Source of the DNA: an uncultured Collinsella sp.
GTDB lineage: Bacteria; Actinomycetota; Coriobacteriia; Coriobacteriales; Coriobacteriaceae
DNA: 23,247 nucleotides
NCBI GenBank assembly: GCA_934617135.1
Contig: CAKTUC010000016.1
Coordinates: 1-23,247 of the forward strand
Direction: 5' to 3'
The notes under the pieces are model-generated. The model had not been told where the DNA came from and ran no database searches. It saw only the letters and a program-made list of their open reading frames with translations. Shown here in pieces: positions 1 through 8,215 of this stretch. A program made the position numbers and the translations under genes. Each line of letters opens with the position of its first letter. Position 1 is the stretch's first letter.

Positions 1-554
1 AAGGTCTTGAAGGACTCGGCCTGAGCGGTCTCGGCCTTCTCGAAAGCGAACTCGACGAGGACGCCGATCTTACCACCCATGTGGATGTAAGAAGCGAGAG
101 CGCCGTTCTCGGCCTTACGGGCAGCGAAACGAGCGATCTTCATGTTCTCGCCCATGATGTGAATCATCTCGGTGAGCTCGGAGGAAACGGTCTCCTCGCC
201 CATCGGCTTCTCAAGCAGAGCGTCGACGTCAGCAGGCTCGGTGGTAGCGACAACCTCAGCGACCTTGGAAGCAAAGCCGGTAAACTTGGCGTTGGAGCCG
301 ACGAAGTCGGTCTCGCAGGAGAGCTCGAGCAGAGCGCCGGTCTTGCCGTCCTCAGAGACGAACGCAGCGACAGCGCCCTCGTTGGTCTCACGGCCAGCCT
401 TCTTGGCAGCCTTGGCGAGGCCGTTCTTGCGCAGAACGTCGACAGCGGCGTCCATGTCGCCGTCAGCCTCAACGAGAGCCTTCTTGCACTCCATCATCGG
501 GGAGTCGGTCATCTCGCGGAGCTGCTTGACCATAGCGGCGGTAATCTGGGCCAT
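1..554 (-). CDS. tsf: Elongation factor Ts (C-terminus cut by window edge)
   Basis: EF-Ts is the cytoplasmic guanine-nucleotide exchange factor that recycles EF-Tu-GDP to EF-Tu-GTP during translation. The frame opens with an N-terminal UBA-like helical domain (MAQITAAMVKQLREMT, about residues 1-45). The core domain follows with the TDFV motif at about residues 82-85, whose Asp and Phe are known in the family to contact EF-Tu. About 184 codons are visible; the rest of the C-terminal core lies outside the window. The ATG at 554 is preceded by an AAAGGA ribosome binding site. It lies 45 bases after the rpsB stop with no terminator between, the usual rpsB-tsf operon, so it is probably cotranscribed from the rpsB promoter. 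Identification is secure; only the 3' end is missing. Confidence 0.97.
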   Translation of the reverse strand, partial: MAQITAAMVKQLREMTDSPMMECKKALVEADGDMDAAVDVLRKNGLAKAAKKAGRETNEGAVAAFVSEDGKTGALLELSCETDFVGSNAKFTGFASKVAEVVATTEPADVDALLEKPMGEETVSSELTEMIHIMGENMKIARFAARKAENGALASYIHMGGKIGVLVEFAFEKAETAQAESFKT

Positions 555-599
555 TGTGGTTCCTTTCAAAGAGATGAAAAAGAATGAACTAAGACTGAT

Positions 600-1328
600 T
601 TACTCGGCCTTGGGCTCAGCGGCCATCTCGGCCTCGGAGACCTGCTCCTTGCCGGAGCCAGCGAGGCAGGCATCAGCCATGAGCTCGCACATAAGGGTGA
701 CAGCGGAGATAGCGTCATCGTTGCAGGGGATGCCGTACTCGACCTCGTCGGGATCGGAGTTGGTGTCGATCAGAGCGACGACAGGGATGTTCAGGCGCTG
801 GGCCTCCTTGATGGCGTTCTCCTCGCGCTTGGTGTCGATAACGAAGAGAGCCTGGGGCAGACCCTTCATGTCGCGGGCGCCACCGAGGTTGGTCTGGAGC
901 TTGGTGAGCTCCTTGCCGAGCACAGCCTGCTCCTTCTTGGGGAGCACTGCCATGCGGCCGTCCTCGACCATGGCCTCGAGCTCCTCCATGCGGTTGATGC
1001 GGGAGCGGATGGTGACGAAGTTGGTCAGCATGCCGCCGAGCCAACGCTGGTTGATGTAAGGCATGTTGGCGCGCTCAGCGGCGTTCTTGACGGCCTCCTG
1101 AGCCTGCTTCTTGGTGCCGACGAACAGCACGTTGCCACCCTTGGCGACATTCTTGACGAAGGTGTAGGCCTGGTCAGCGTCGAGGATGGTCTGCTTGAGG
1201 TCGAGGATGTAGATGCCGTTGCGCTCACCGAAGATGAACGGCTTCATCTTGGGGTTCCAGCGACGGGTCTGGTGACCGAAGTGGCAGCCGGCCTCGAGCA
1301 GGGTGCGGATATTAATCTTGGTAGCCAT
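600..1328 (-). CDS. rpsB: 30S ribosomal protein S2
   Basis: S2 is a late-assembling protein of the 30S subunit body. The 242-residue frame begins [20 protein letters not shown] and carries typical family signatures, including the [21 protein letters not shown] segment (about 18-38), [17 protein letters not shown] (about 88-104) and [15 protein letters not shown] (about 181-195). Length is normal for the family, with a short acidic Glu/Ala tail. The ATG at 1328 has a near-perfect AGGAGGT ribosome binding site a few bases upstream. It is first in an operon with tsf, behind a strong promoter and a leader of about 135 nucleotides that can fold. Known S2 operons are often autoregulated through their leader; that is inferred here, not shown. 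Confidence 0.98.
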   Translation of the reverse strand: MATKINIRTLLEAGCHFGHQTRRWNPKMKPFIFGERNGIYILDLKQTILDADQAYTFVKNVAKGGNVLFVGTKKQAQEAVKNAAERANMPYINQRWLGGMLTNFVTIRSRINRMEELEAMVEDGRMAVLPKKEQAVLGKELTKLQTNLGGARDMKGLPQALFVIDTKREENAIKEAQRLNIPVVALIDTNSDPDEVEYGIPCNDDAISAVTLMCELMADACLAGSGKEQVSEAEMAAEPKAE

Positions 1329-1463
1329 GTTAAACCTCCTGTGGTTTGCCTCCGCGCGGGGTCATCCTCCAAAACCAACCCGGACATGTGCTACCAAAGC
1401 CCGGGCACCACGGTATGAAGTAGCCGCGCGTGCGTGATAAAAACCTGTTGCCGTGAAGCAACC
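1329..1463 (-). promoter_or_regulatory. Structured 5' leader of rpsB-tsf
   Basis: This is the stretch between the predicted transcription start and the rpsB ATG. Near its 5' end, GTTGC and GCAAC arms flank a 6-base loop and are followed by a run of T, which looks like a weak attenuator. Further on, a 7-base arm (forward 1424-1430, CCGCGCG) can pair with forward 1353-1359 (CGCGCGG). An inner GCTAC/GTAGC pair (1390-1394 with 1420-1424) and a CCCGG/CCGGG pair sit within it. A closed multi-helix leader just upstream of the ribosome binding site fits S2 autoregulation, but this is inferred from base pairing seen by eye. An open frame across it (1330-1515) has no family resemblance and is not called. 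Confidence 0.5.
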
Positions 1464-1469
1464 CGATGA

Positions 1470-1498
1470 ATGATAGCAGGATTACCTCTTCCTGCCAA
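1470..1498 (-). promoter_or_regulatory. Sigma-70-type promoter of rpsB-tsf
   Basis: On the minus strand a -35 box TTGGCA (1493-1498) and a -10 box TATCAT (1470-1475) are separated by exactly 17 bases, with a TG one base before the -10 (extended -10). The predicted start is about 1463. It lies between the xerC/D stop and rpsB, as expected for an independently driven ribosomal protein operon. Confidence 0.75.
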
Positions 1499-1544
1499 CC
1501 CGCAATCAAAACCACACACCTAAGCGCAACGCGAGCCGCCCAGC

Positions 1545-2387
1545 TTACTCGCCCCGGGGATGGGCTTGGGTCACGGCGCGCTTAAGCCGGTCGGGCGTGA
1601 GATGCGTGTAGATCTGCGTCGTGGACAGGCTCGCATGCCCGAGCAGCTCTTGAACCGAGCGCAGGTCCGCGCCGCCCTCAAGCAGATCAGTCGCAAAGGT
1701 GTGGCGCATCGCATGCGGGGCAATGTCGGCAGGGATACCGGCAAGCGTCGCCAGCATATGGAACCGTCGTCTGAGCATAGCAGCACTCATGCGATTGCCG
1801 CGCGCAGAAATAAACAGCGGATGCAGGCCGGCTGCGGCTTCGCGGCGCTTTGCCTGCGCGAGCAGCGCCGGTCTCCCCTCCTCGACATAGGTGCGCGTCG
1901 CCTCGAGTGCGCGACGATACAGAGGAACGATACGTTCCTTGCTCCCCTTGCCCCATAGCCGCAGCGTGCGCTCGGACCATGAGATGGATTCCGCATTGAG
2001 CGCAGCAAGCTCTGAGATGCGCGCGCCGGATGCATAAAGAAGCTCGAGCATCGCAGCATCGCGCAGTCCCGCGGGTGTTGAGGTGTCGGGAGCTTTGAGG
2101 AGCGCCTCGACCTGCTGGGACGTCAGCACACCGGGCAGGTCGCGCGGTAGCTTGGGCGAGGAAATCGCCGAGACCGCGTCGCCCTCCACGATCCCCTCGG
2201 CAGCCATCCATCGATAGAGCGATCTGATAGCCGACAGATGTGCCGCAAGGGTGCGAGGCGCCACCCGCTCGCGCGAAAGCTCGGCCAAATACGCGCGGAC
2301 GGTACGCACGTCGGCCATACGCCCATCGACACCCGTACGTTCGCTCCACGCAGCAAAGCGCTCCAACCGCGATCCATAGGCAGTCAC
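1545..2387 (-). CDS. xerC: Tyrosine recombinase XerC/XerD (start uncertain)
   Basis: Site-specific tyrosine recombinase of the XerC/D type, which resolves chromosome dimers at dif sites. All catalytic residues are visible (numbered from the GTG at 2387): Arg123 in ASGARISEL, Lys147 in GKGSK, the HAMRH box with His225 and Arg228, His251 in LLGHASLS, and the nucleophile Tyr260 in TTQIYTHL. The N-terminal SAM-like core-binding domain appears truncated with this start. The same frame continues upstream for 26 codons, encoding a typical Xer N-terminus (FIAYIARFEGLSPNTV), up to an ATA at 2465 that overlaps the trmFO stop and has GGAGG nine bases upstream. The true protein is probably about 306 residues. 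XerC and XerD cannot be told apart here; placement after trmFO suggests XerC/CodV. Confidence 0.9.
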   Translation of the reverse strand: MTAYGSRLERFAAWSERTGVDGRMADVRTVRAYLAELSRERVAPRTLAAHLSAIRSLYRWMAAEGIVEGDAVSAISSPKLPRDLPGVLTSQQVEALLKAPDTSTPAGLRDAAMLELLYASGARISELAALNAESISWSERTLRLWGKGSKERIVPLYRRALEATRTYVEEGRPALLAQAKRREAAAGLHPLFISARGNRMSAAMLRRRFHMLATLAGIPADIAPHAMRHTFATDLLEGGADLRSVQELLGHASLSTTQIYTHLTPDRLKRAVTQAHPRGE

Positions 2388-2461
2388 CGTATTGGGAGAG
2401 AGCCCCTCGAATCGTGCGATGTAGGCGATAAACGAGTCGACGGTATCGTACAGGTCAAAGG

Positions 2462-3799
2462 CTATGACCGGTCGCCTCCAAACAAGTCAGAGCGCGTGGC
2501 CAAGTAGGCATCGAGGGCCTCGAGGGCGCGATCCGCATAAGCCTGGTAGCGGTCGCGCTTACTGCGGCGCTTGCCGTCCTCGAGCGGCGGCACCAGGCCA
2601 AAATTGACATGCATGGGCTGGTAGCCCACGGTTGCCGGATCGGTCGCATAGCCCACGAGCGCACCCAGGGCGCCCACGCGAGGAAGCTCCACAGAAGCCG
2701 CACCGATAGCCTCGGCATAGGTGTTAAGCGCAGCAAGCAGACCGGTCGCCACCGCTTCCATGTACCCCTCGGTGCCGGTAATCTGACCGGCGAGGCGCAC
2801 GCCCGTGCCAGGCACGGCAAAGGTGCCGTCAAGAACGTGCGGCGCATCGACAAAGGTATTGCGGTGCATGACGCCATAACGGAAGAACTCGGCATGCTCC
2901 AAACCGGGAACCATATGGAAGACACGCTTTTGCTCTCCAAAGGTCAGATTAGTCTGGAAGCCTACCAGGTTATAGGCGGTCTTTTCCTTGTTTTCGGCAC
3001 GCAGCTGAATCGCCGCCCAGGGACGACGTCCGGTTCGCGGATCGGTGAGGCCGACGGGCTTCATGGCGCCAAAGCGAATAGCGTCCTTGCCGGTACGGGC
3101 AACTTCCTCGGCGGGCTGACAAGCCTGGAAGAGGTCGCCGCCCTCAAAGTCCTTGAGCACCACGCGGTCGGCGGTGGTGAGTGCCTCGATAAAGGCCTCG
3201 TACTCCTCCTTGTTGAGCGGAGCGTTGAGATAGTCGCCGCTCCCCTGCTCCTCGTAGCGCGACTGCGAGAACAGCACGTCCATATCGAGCGTGGAGGAAT
3301 CGACGATTGGCGCGGCAGCGTCAAAGAACGCCAAGGCGTCGCCGCCGACGAGCTTCATGACCTCTTCGCTCAATGCCGGCGAACACAGCGGGCCCGCGGC
3401 AATGACCACGTGGCCCTCGGGAATCTGCGTGACCTCGCCGTGCACGACCTCGACATTGGGTCGAGCGGCTACCTCGGCCTCGACAAGCTCGGAAAACTTG
3501 ACGCGGTCGACCGCCAGGGCACCGCCAGCGGGAACGGCCGCACGATGGGCGCAATCGAGCAGCACAGAACCCATACGCTCGAGCTCGGCCTTTAGCAGGC
3601 CAGCAGCAGAATCCGGACGGGTCGACTTAAACGAATTTGAGCAGACGAGCTCGGCCAAGTGATCAGTATGGTGGGCCGGAGAGCTCACCTGGGGGCGCAT
3701 CTCGCACAGCTTTACGGCAAACCCGCGATCTGCCAGCTGGATCGCACATTCCGAACCCGCCAGACCGCCACCGATAACCGTCACCTGATCGAACTGCAT
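2462..3799 (-). CDS. trmFO: Methylenetetrahydrofolate--tRNA-(uracil-54-C5)-methyltransferase
   Basis: TrmFO makes 5-methyluridine at position 54 of the tRNA T-loop using methylenetetrahydrofolate and FAD, rather than the SAM-dependent TrmA route. The 445-residue frame opens with a dinucleotide-binding GGGLAGSE motif (about residues 10-17). Two cysteines match the catalytic pair known from Bacillus subtilis TrmFO: Cys53 in AELVCSNSFKS and Cys227 in LFQACQPAEE. Two in-frame starts are close together. A TTG at 3805 lies only a couple of bases after the AGAAAGGTG ribosome binding site, whereas the ATG at 3799 is about nine bases from it, so the ATG is chosen. It follows dprA by 14 bases, and its stop overlaps the probable start of the recombinase, suggesting one operon. 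Confidence 0.96.
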   Translation of the reverse strand: MQFDQVTVIGGGLAGSECAIQLADRGFAVKLCEMRPQVSSPAHHTDHLAELVCSNSFKSTRPDSAAGLLKAELERMGSVLLDCAHRAAVPAGGALAVDRVKFSELVEAEVAARPNVEVVHGEVTQIPEGHVVIAAGPLCSPALSEEVMKLVGGDALAFFDAAAPIVDSSTLDMDVLFSQSRYEEQGSGDYLNAPLNKEEYEAFIEALTTADRVVLKDFEGGDLFQACQPAEEVARTGKDAIRFGAMKPVGLTDPRTGRRPWAAIQLRAENKEKTAYNLVGFQTNLTFGEQKRVFHMVPGLEHAEFFRYGVMHRNTFVDAPHVLDGTFAVPGTGVRLAGQITGTEGYMEAVATGLLAALNTYAEAIGAASVELPRVGALGALVGYATDPATVGYQPMHVNFGLVPPLEDGKRRSKRDRYQAYADRALEALDAYLATRSDLFGGDRS

Positions 3800-3813
3800 C
3801 TGCAAACACCTTT

Positions 3814-4749
3814 CTAATTGACACGCTTTCCATTGTGACCGAAGGGCGTCTGGGCGTGAAGCGCAAACTTTGAGGGCGCATACCTTCCATCCATCATGCG
3901 CTCGATAAGGCCCTCGAGCTCGAGCGAGCCCAAGAGCTTGAGCACGCCGACAGCATCAAGCGAGACGAGCGCGGCAATGTCGTCGACCTTGAGCGGTGAG
4001 GCGATAAGCGCGTGCATCACGGCCTGCTGTGTGGGGTCCAGATCGGCGATGCCAGGCGCATCGGGACGCGAGTAGCGCAGCGTGCCGTAGATGCGCGAGA
4101 TGGCCATCTCGATTGATTCCTCGTCGATGATGCAGCAGGCACCATTCGCAATGAGGTAATTCGTGCCACGCGACTCGGGCGATAGGATGGAGCCCGGCAC
4201 GGCAAGAAGTTCGCGCCCCAAATCCATAGCAGCCTCGGCTGTAGAAAACGTCCCGGAAGGCATGCCCGCCTCGGAAACAAAGAGCGCCTGCGACAAGGCG
4301 GCAATAATGCGATTGCGCCGCGGAAAGGCGAACTTACGCGGTCCCATACCCCACGGCGAAATCGAAACGACCGCGCCACCCGTATCGAGTGTGCGCGTGA
4401 TGAGGCCGGCGCTCGAGCGCGGATAGATAACATCGGCGCCGGTCCCCAGTACCACGACGTGCTTGCCCCCGGAGTTGACCGCAGCCCAACCCGACGCCTG
4501 GTCGCAGCCGACCGCACCGCCCGAGACTACCGTCACTCCCGCCTCGACCGCCACCTTGGCCGCAAGTTCTGCCACGGCGAGACCGTACGGCGATGCCTTG
4601 CGTGCACCGATGATGGATAGCGCAGGCGTCGAAAGCACCTCGGCGTTGCCGCGCACATAGAGCGTCTGGGGTATATCAGAAAGCTCCAAAACGGTCTCGG
4701 GATACAACGCATCACCTGGATGCAGCTCGAAGGTCCCCTCGGTCATCAT
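3814..4749 (-). CDS. dprA: DNA-processing protein DprA (Smf)
   Basis: DprA binds incoming single-stranded DNA in transformation and helps load RecA; it also occurs widely in bacteria not known to be competent. The Rossmann-like core has the phosphate-binding GARKASPYG motif (about residues 47-55), then VVVLGTGADVIYP, the FPRRNRIIAALS signature and SGTFSTAEAA...LLAVPG. A C-terminal winged-helix-like region (about 237-295) follows. The frame has 311 codons from the first of two tandem ATGs, with AAGGAGGG upstream; the ATG at 4746 is an equally possible start. The first ATG overlaps the comM stop, so translation is probably coupled. No N-terminal SAM/HhH domain is visible, and the usual ARGID-type segment reads GGAVGCDQASG, an atypical form. 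Confidence 0.93.
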   Translation of the reverse strand: MMTEGTFELHPGDALYPETVLELSDIPQTLYVRGNAEVLSTPALSIIGARKASPYGLAVAELAAKVAVEAGVTVVSGGAVGCDQASGWAAVNSGGKHVVVLGTGADVIYPRSSAGLITRTLDTGGAVVSISPWGMGPRKFAFPRRNRIIAALSQALFVSEAGMPSGTFSTAEAAMDLGRELLAVPGSILSPESRGTNYLIANGACCIIDEESIEMAISRIYGTLRYSRPDAPGIADLDPTQQAVMHALIASPLKVDDIAALVSLDAVGVLKLLGSLELEGLIERMMDGRYAPSKFALHAQTPFGHNGKRVN

Positions 4750-6269
4750 TGGTCCCTCCTTCCCTGGTACATCGCCGCCTCGAGCACGTGATCCTGCGAC
4801 ACCCGTTCGCTTTCGGCAACATCGGCGATCGTGCGCGCGATGCGTACCAGGCGCACGATGCCGCGGCCCGTGAGATGCGTGCGCTTCGACAAGCCGAGCA
4901 CGCATTTCTCGGCTGCCTCGTCGAGCGCAAAGGTCGACACGACACCGTCAATGGACCGCGACTCATCGTCCTCGGCCTCGGAGTCCGCATCGTCCATACG
5001 GGATTCACGCCAGGCGCGAAAGGCGCGCCCTCGCACGACATAATCGCGCAGCTCGGCCGATGACATACCCTCCGCGCCCTCAATGATCACCTGAGGATCG
5101 GGGCGGGTCACGTCGATCATCATGTCGATACGATCAGCCAAAGGACCGCGCAACTTGCCCCGATAGCGCTCGACCATCGAAGCGGAACAACGACACGGCA
5201 CTTCGCGATCGCCCAAAAACCCGCAGGGGCAGGGATTACTCGCGGCTAGCAGTTGAAAGCGCGACGGGAACGTAAAAGCCCCGTCAACACGCACGATCCT
5301 CACGTACCCACGCTCGATGGGCTGGCGCAGCGTCTGCAGCACGCCGGTGGGAAACTCGGCGAGCTCGTCCAAAAAGAGCACGCCGCCATGAGCCAGGCTA
5401 ATTTCGCCCGGATGCACCGGTCGTCCGCCGCCGATAAGGCCTGCGGTCGAAATACTGTGATGCGGGCTGCGGAAGGGCCGGTGCCCCGCAAGCAGTCCAT
5501 CGATGTTCTCGCCCAAGACCGAATGGATGCACAGCGCCTCTTGCTGGTCCTCGAGAGAAAGCTCGGGCAAAATGCCCGTCATGCGCCGCGCAAGCATGGT
5601 CTTGCCCGAACCGGGCGAGCCGATCATGAGCAGGCCGAGCTCGCCGGCGGCCGCAAGCGCCATGCCGCGTTTGGCGACCTCCTGACCCAGCACGTCGGCA
5701 TAATCGAGCTCGGGCTCAAAGGCCGCCTCGAGCACTTCAGAATCCAGGTAATGCCGTGCGGCATCCCCCATGCCGTGGGCAAGCTGAGATAGGTGGTCGA
5801 TAAACCCGCAGTCAACGCCCGCAAGCGGGACATGCTGATCGGACCTACCGGCGATAAAGGAAAGCCCCATATCGCGCGCCAACAGCTGAAACGCCACCTC
5901 GCCCTTGACGGGCAGCACGGTGCCGTCCAGACCAAGCTCGCCTGCGATAAGGCACCGATCGAGGTTGTCACGGGGAATTTGCCCATCGGCCGCCAGAACC
6001 GCGATGGCAATCGGCAGGTCAAAACCGCTGCCAGTTTTACGGATATCGCCGGGTGCCAGGTTGACGGTAATGCCAGAGCGCGGAATCTCAAAGCCGGCCG
6101 AGCGCATGGCGCACCGGATACGCCCGCGCGACTCCATCACCTCCATACTCGGAATGCCGAGCATCTGAATGCCCGGAACGCCACCGGCAAGCGAGACCTC
6201 GACGGTGACGGGAATTGCCTCGACGCCGCGGATACAGGCCGCATGTACGGCAAACGTCTCGAACGCCAT
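4746..6269 (-). CDS. comM: ComM/YifB family Mg-chelatase-like AAA+ ATPase
   Basis: ComM is a hexameric AAA+ helicase that promotes branch migration during natural transformation in some bacteria. The 507-residue frame has an N-terminal Lon-S16-like domain (about 1-175). The Walker A motif GSPGSGKT is at 217-224 and Walker B LFLDE at 298-302. A four-cysteine cluster NPCPCG...CRC (347, 349, 359, 361) is typical of the family, and an arginine-rich C-terminal Mg-chelatase segment ends the protein. A short acidic insertion sits at about 425-438. The frame extends to a TTG at 6284, but the ATG at 6269 is chosen because it overlaps the yraN stop as TGATG and gives the usual family length (about 505 residues). 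yraN-comM-dprA is a common operon. Confidence 0.96.
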   Translation of the reverse strand: MAFETFAVHAACIRGVEAIPVTVEVSLAGGVPGIQMLGIPSMEVMESRGRIRCAMRSAGFEIPRSGITVNLAPGDIRKTGSGFDLPIAIAVLAADGQIPRDNLDRCLIAGELGLDGTVLPVKGEVAFQLLARDMGLSFIAGRSDQHVPLAGVDCGFIDHLSQLAHGMGDAARHYLDSEVLEAAFEPELDYADVLGQEVAKRGMALAAAGELGLLMIGSPGSGKTMLARRMTGILPELSLEDQQEALCIHSVLGENIDGLLAGHRPFRSPHHSISTAGLIGGGRPVHPGEISLAHGGVLFLDELAEFPTGVLQTLRQPIERGYVRIVRVDGAFTFPSRFQLLAASNPCPCGFLGDREVPCRCSASMVERYRGKLRGPLADRIDMMIDVTRPDPQVIIEGAEGMSSAELRDYVVRGRAFRAWRESRMDDADSEAEDDESRSIDGVVSTFALDEAAEKCVLGLSKRTHLTGRGIVRLVRIARTIADVAESERVSQDHVLEAAMYQGRRDQ

Positions 6270-6754
6270 CACGACACCTGCCAATCGAACGCATTGTACT
6301 GGTGCTCGATCTCGGCGATATGCCCGCCGCGGATGGTGACGCCCACGGCATCGAAGCGAATCGACCTAAGCGGATAGTGGTCCATGAGATAGCAACTTGC
6401 GATACGGCGATACCGACGCTGCTTTTGGGCGTCCACGGCTTCCTCGGGAAAGACCCGCGTGGTGCAATCCAAGGCGACGCGTCTCGTCTTGACCTCGGCC
6501 ATCACCACGACATCGTCAAGCTCATCGAGCAGCACCAGATCGGCTTCGCCCTCAATGCAACGATAGCCCTGCTCCAACAAGGTGTATCCACGTTCGTTAA
6601 AGTAATCGATGGTGATCAGCTCGCCCAGCATGCCGAGCTCGCGGGGACTGAGTCCCTTGATAAACTCGGGCGTAATCGCCCCGCAGTCGAGCTCGCCGTC
6701 TTCCCAGCGCTCCTTGAGTTGCTGAGTCTTGCTCTTTTTGCTTGCGGCACACAT
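6269..6754 (-). CDS. yraN: YraN family (UPF0102) putative nuclease-fold protein
   Basis: YraN/UPF0102 proteins have a restriction-endonuclease-like fold resembling Holliday junction resolvases; their biological role is unsettled. In the 161-residue frame the core motif is clear: GELITIDYFNERGYTLL, then GEADLVLL followed by VVVMAEVKTRR. This supplies the conserved Glu/Asp and the E-x-K of the nuclease fold. The ATG at 6754 has GGAAAGGAG six bases upstream, so longer open frame to 6886 (which runs into a terminator) is not used. About 40 residues precede the core, more than the roughly 120-residue family norm; this charged N-terminal extension has no recognised domain. Its stop overlaps the comM start. 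Confidence 0.92.
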   Translation of the reverse strand: MCAASKKSKTQQLKERWEDGELDCGAITPEFIKGLSPRELGMLGELITIDYFNERGYTLLEQGYRCIEGEADLVLLDELDDVVVMAEVKTRRVALDCTTRVFPEEAVDAQKQRRYRRIASCYLMDHYPLRSIRFDAVGVTIRGGHIAEIEHQYNAFDWQVS

Positions 6755-6852
6755 GGGGTCTCCTTTCCCGCACACTGCATTGCCCCGATGATGAAGGCAC
6801 CTTTCATGCGGGTAAGTACCGGAAGCAAACCAAAAGCTGACCAAATGCCGAC

Positions 6853-6894
6853 AAAAAACGGGCCGTACGCAACAATCACGTTGCACACGGCCCG
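6853..6894 (-). terminator. Intrinsic terminator after rnhB
   Basis: On the minus strand CGGGCCGT pairs with ACGGCCCG (8 bp). An inner GCAAC/GTTGC stem surrounds a 6-base loop, and six T residues follow directly (6853-6858). It lies about 50 bases after the rnhB stop and about 100 bases before yraN, so the yraN-comM-dprA-trmFO genes probably use a promoter in 6755-6852. I could not identify a convincing -35/-10 pair there. Confidence 0.88.
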
Positions 6895-6943
6895 CTACCA
6901 GCAGGTTTATAAAACGCCAGAGGTCCCTGTCTCCACAATTGAC

Positions 6944-7732
6944 CTAGAAAAGGCGCTCAGTCTGCAGAAAGTTTCCGCAAAAGCTCACACGATGCAGCGG
7001 ACAAAGTCCGTGTTTGCGAATCGCCTCGATGTGCTCGGGGCTTGCGTAGCCCTTCGACTCGGCCAAATGATACTCGGGGTACTCGGCGTCGTACTCGACC
7101 ATCATCTCGTCACGCGTGACCTTGGCCATGATGGACGCCGCGGCGATACAGGCGATTTTTGCATCGCCCTTCACCACGTCGCGCTCGTTGGGAACGGCAC
7201 CCAAGGGGTTACCGTCCATAAGCACGCAATCGGGCTCGAGCCCCGTATCGGCCACGGCGCCCGCAACGGCAGCGCGGATGGCGCGGGCCATGCCCATATC
7301 ATCGATATCCGCAGGCGCGATATGGCAAAAACCAATCGCCGTCGCGACCTCGGCAATCTTCACCGAGAGCAGCTCGCGGCGCGCGGGCGTGAGCTTTTTG
7401 GAATCATTGATGCCCCAGACGCGCGGCTCCATGGGAAGGCACACGGCGCACACCGTCAAAGGACCGGCCACCGAGCCGCGACCCACCTCGTCGACACCCA
7501 CGACCACGCCATCCCCACCGAGCTCGTGCATCAGCTCGTACATACCGTTGACGCGCTCGCGCTCGGCAAGTTCCTTGGCATGGCGCTTAAGAGCACGCTC
7601 GCAAGCCTTGATCACCTGCTGGCGCGGATCCTCGCGATAATGCTCCACGAGAGCGGGGATCTCCTCAAACGTGGCGCTCGCCAGCTCGCCGGCAACCTGC
7701 GATGCCGAAACCGAGCTCGTCATGTTGGCCAT
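6944..7732 (-). CDS. rnhB: Ribonuclease HII
   Basis: RNase HII cleaves RNA in RNA-DNA hybrids and removes single ribonucleotides misincorporated in DNA. The acidic catalytic set is present: Asp81-Glu82 in GVDEVGRGSVAGPL, Asp173 in LMDGNP and Asp190 in GDAKIACIAAASI. NDSKKLTPARRE (about 109-120) is another family signature. The 262-residue length includes about 70 residues before the catalytic core, similar to the longer N-terminal region of Firmicute RNase HII. The ATG at 7732 is chosen over an upstream in-frame ATG at 7750 because AAGGAGGT is spaced correctly for the former and would lie inside the latter. An intrinsic terminator ends only about 30 bases upstream. Confidence 0.96.
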   Translation of the reverse strand: MANMTSSVSASQVAGELASATFEEIPALVEHYREDPRQQVIKACERALKRHAKELAERERVNGMYELMHELGGDGVVVGVDEVGRGSVAGPLTVCAVCLPMEPRVWGINDSKKLTPARRELLSVKIAEVATAIGFCHIAPADIDDMGMARAIRAAVAGAVADTGLEPDCVLMDGNPLGAVPNERDVVKGDAKIACIAAASIMAKVTRDEMMVEYDAEYPEYHLAESKGYASPEHIEAIRKHGLCPLHRVSFCGNFLQTERLF

Positions 7733-7761
7733 ATCGGGACCTCCTTGCATGCAAATCAGAT

Positions 7762-7791
7762 AAAAAGAAGGGCCACCCGAAGGTGACCCTT
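7762..7791 (-). terminator. Intrinsic terminator between rplS and rnhB
   Basis: On the minus strand AAGGGTCACC pairs with GGTGGCCCTT across a TTCG tetraloop (one G-U pair), followed by CTTTTT. It sits some 35 bases after the rplS stop and only about 30 bases before the rnhB ATG. Too little room remains for a complete promoter after it, so rnhB probably depends on read-through. Confidence 0.85.
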
Positions 7792-7825
7792 TTGTCCAAA
7801 CGAGTGGACAGACGCTGCGATCTTC

Positions 7826-8167
7826 TTAGCGCTTCTCGGGGATGCGAGCAGCCTTGCCCACCTTGTCGCGGAGGTAGTACAGCTTGGCGCGACGGACGCG
7901 ACCATGACGGACAACCTCGAGCTTGGCGATCTTGGGGCTGTGAAGCGGGAAGGTACGCTCAACACCGACACCGAAGGAAATCTTGCGGACGGTGAAGGTC
8001 TCACGGGCACCGGCGCCGGCCATGCGGATGACGTCACCCTGGAAAACCTGGATGCGCTCGCGGTCGCCTTCCTTAATGCGGTAGTGAACCTTGACGTTGT
8101 CGGCAACGCGGACCTGCGGGATGTCCTCGCGGATCTGCTGACGCTCGATTGCGCGGATGTAATCCAT
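7826..8167 (-). CDS. rplS: 50S ribosomal protein L19
   Basis: L19 lies at the interface between ribosomal subunits. The 113-residue frame matches the family throughout: [13 protein letters not shown] at the start, [30 protein letters not shown], the [21 protein letters not shown] core, and a basic [11 protein letters not shown] tail. The frame could extend to a TTG at 8173, but the ATG at 8167 has AAGGA seven bases upstream and gives the usual N-terminus. rplS usually follows trmD; here it stands alone with its own promoter, a leader hairpin and a terminator. Ribosomal protein leaders of this type are often autoregulatory, which is inferred here. Confidence 0.98.
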   Translation of the reverse strand: MDYIRAIERQQIREDIPQVRVADNVKVHYRIKEGDRERIQVFQGDVIRMAGAGARETFTVRKISFGVGVERTFPLHSPKIAKLEVVRHGRVRRAKLYYLRDKVGKAARIPEKR

Positions 8168-8191
8168 GTGCAATTCCTTACTCTTCTAGAG

Positions 8192-8215
8192 GTGCCGTAC
8201 CACCTTGGCCGGCAC
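8192..8215 (-). promoter_or_regulatory. Hairpin in rplS leader
   Basis: GTGCCG and CGGCAC arms (8192-8197 and 8210-8215) flank a 12-base loop that can pair further (CC with GG). It lies in the roughly 60-nucleotide 5' leader between the predicted transcription start and the ribosome binding site. It is a candidate L19 autoregulatory element; function is inferred only from position. Confidence 0.4.

Noticed and set aside
1330..1515. Small minus-strand open frame between xerC/D and rpsB
   Set aside because: It spans the rpsB promoter and structured leader and resembles no known protein.
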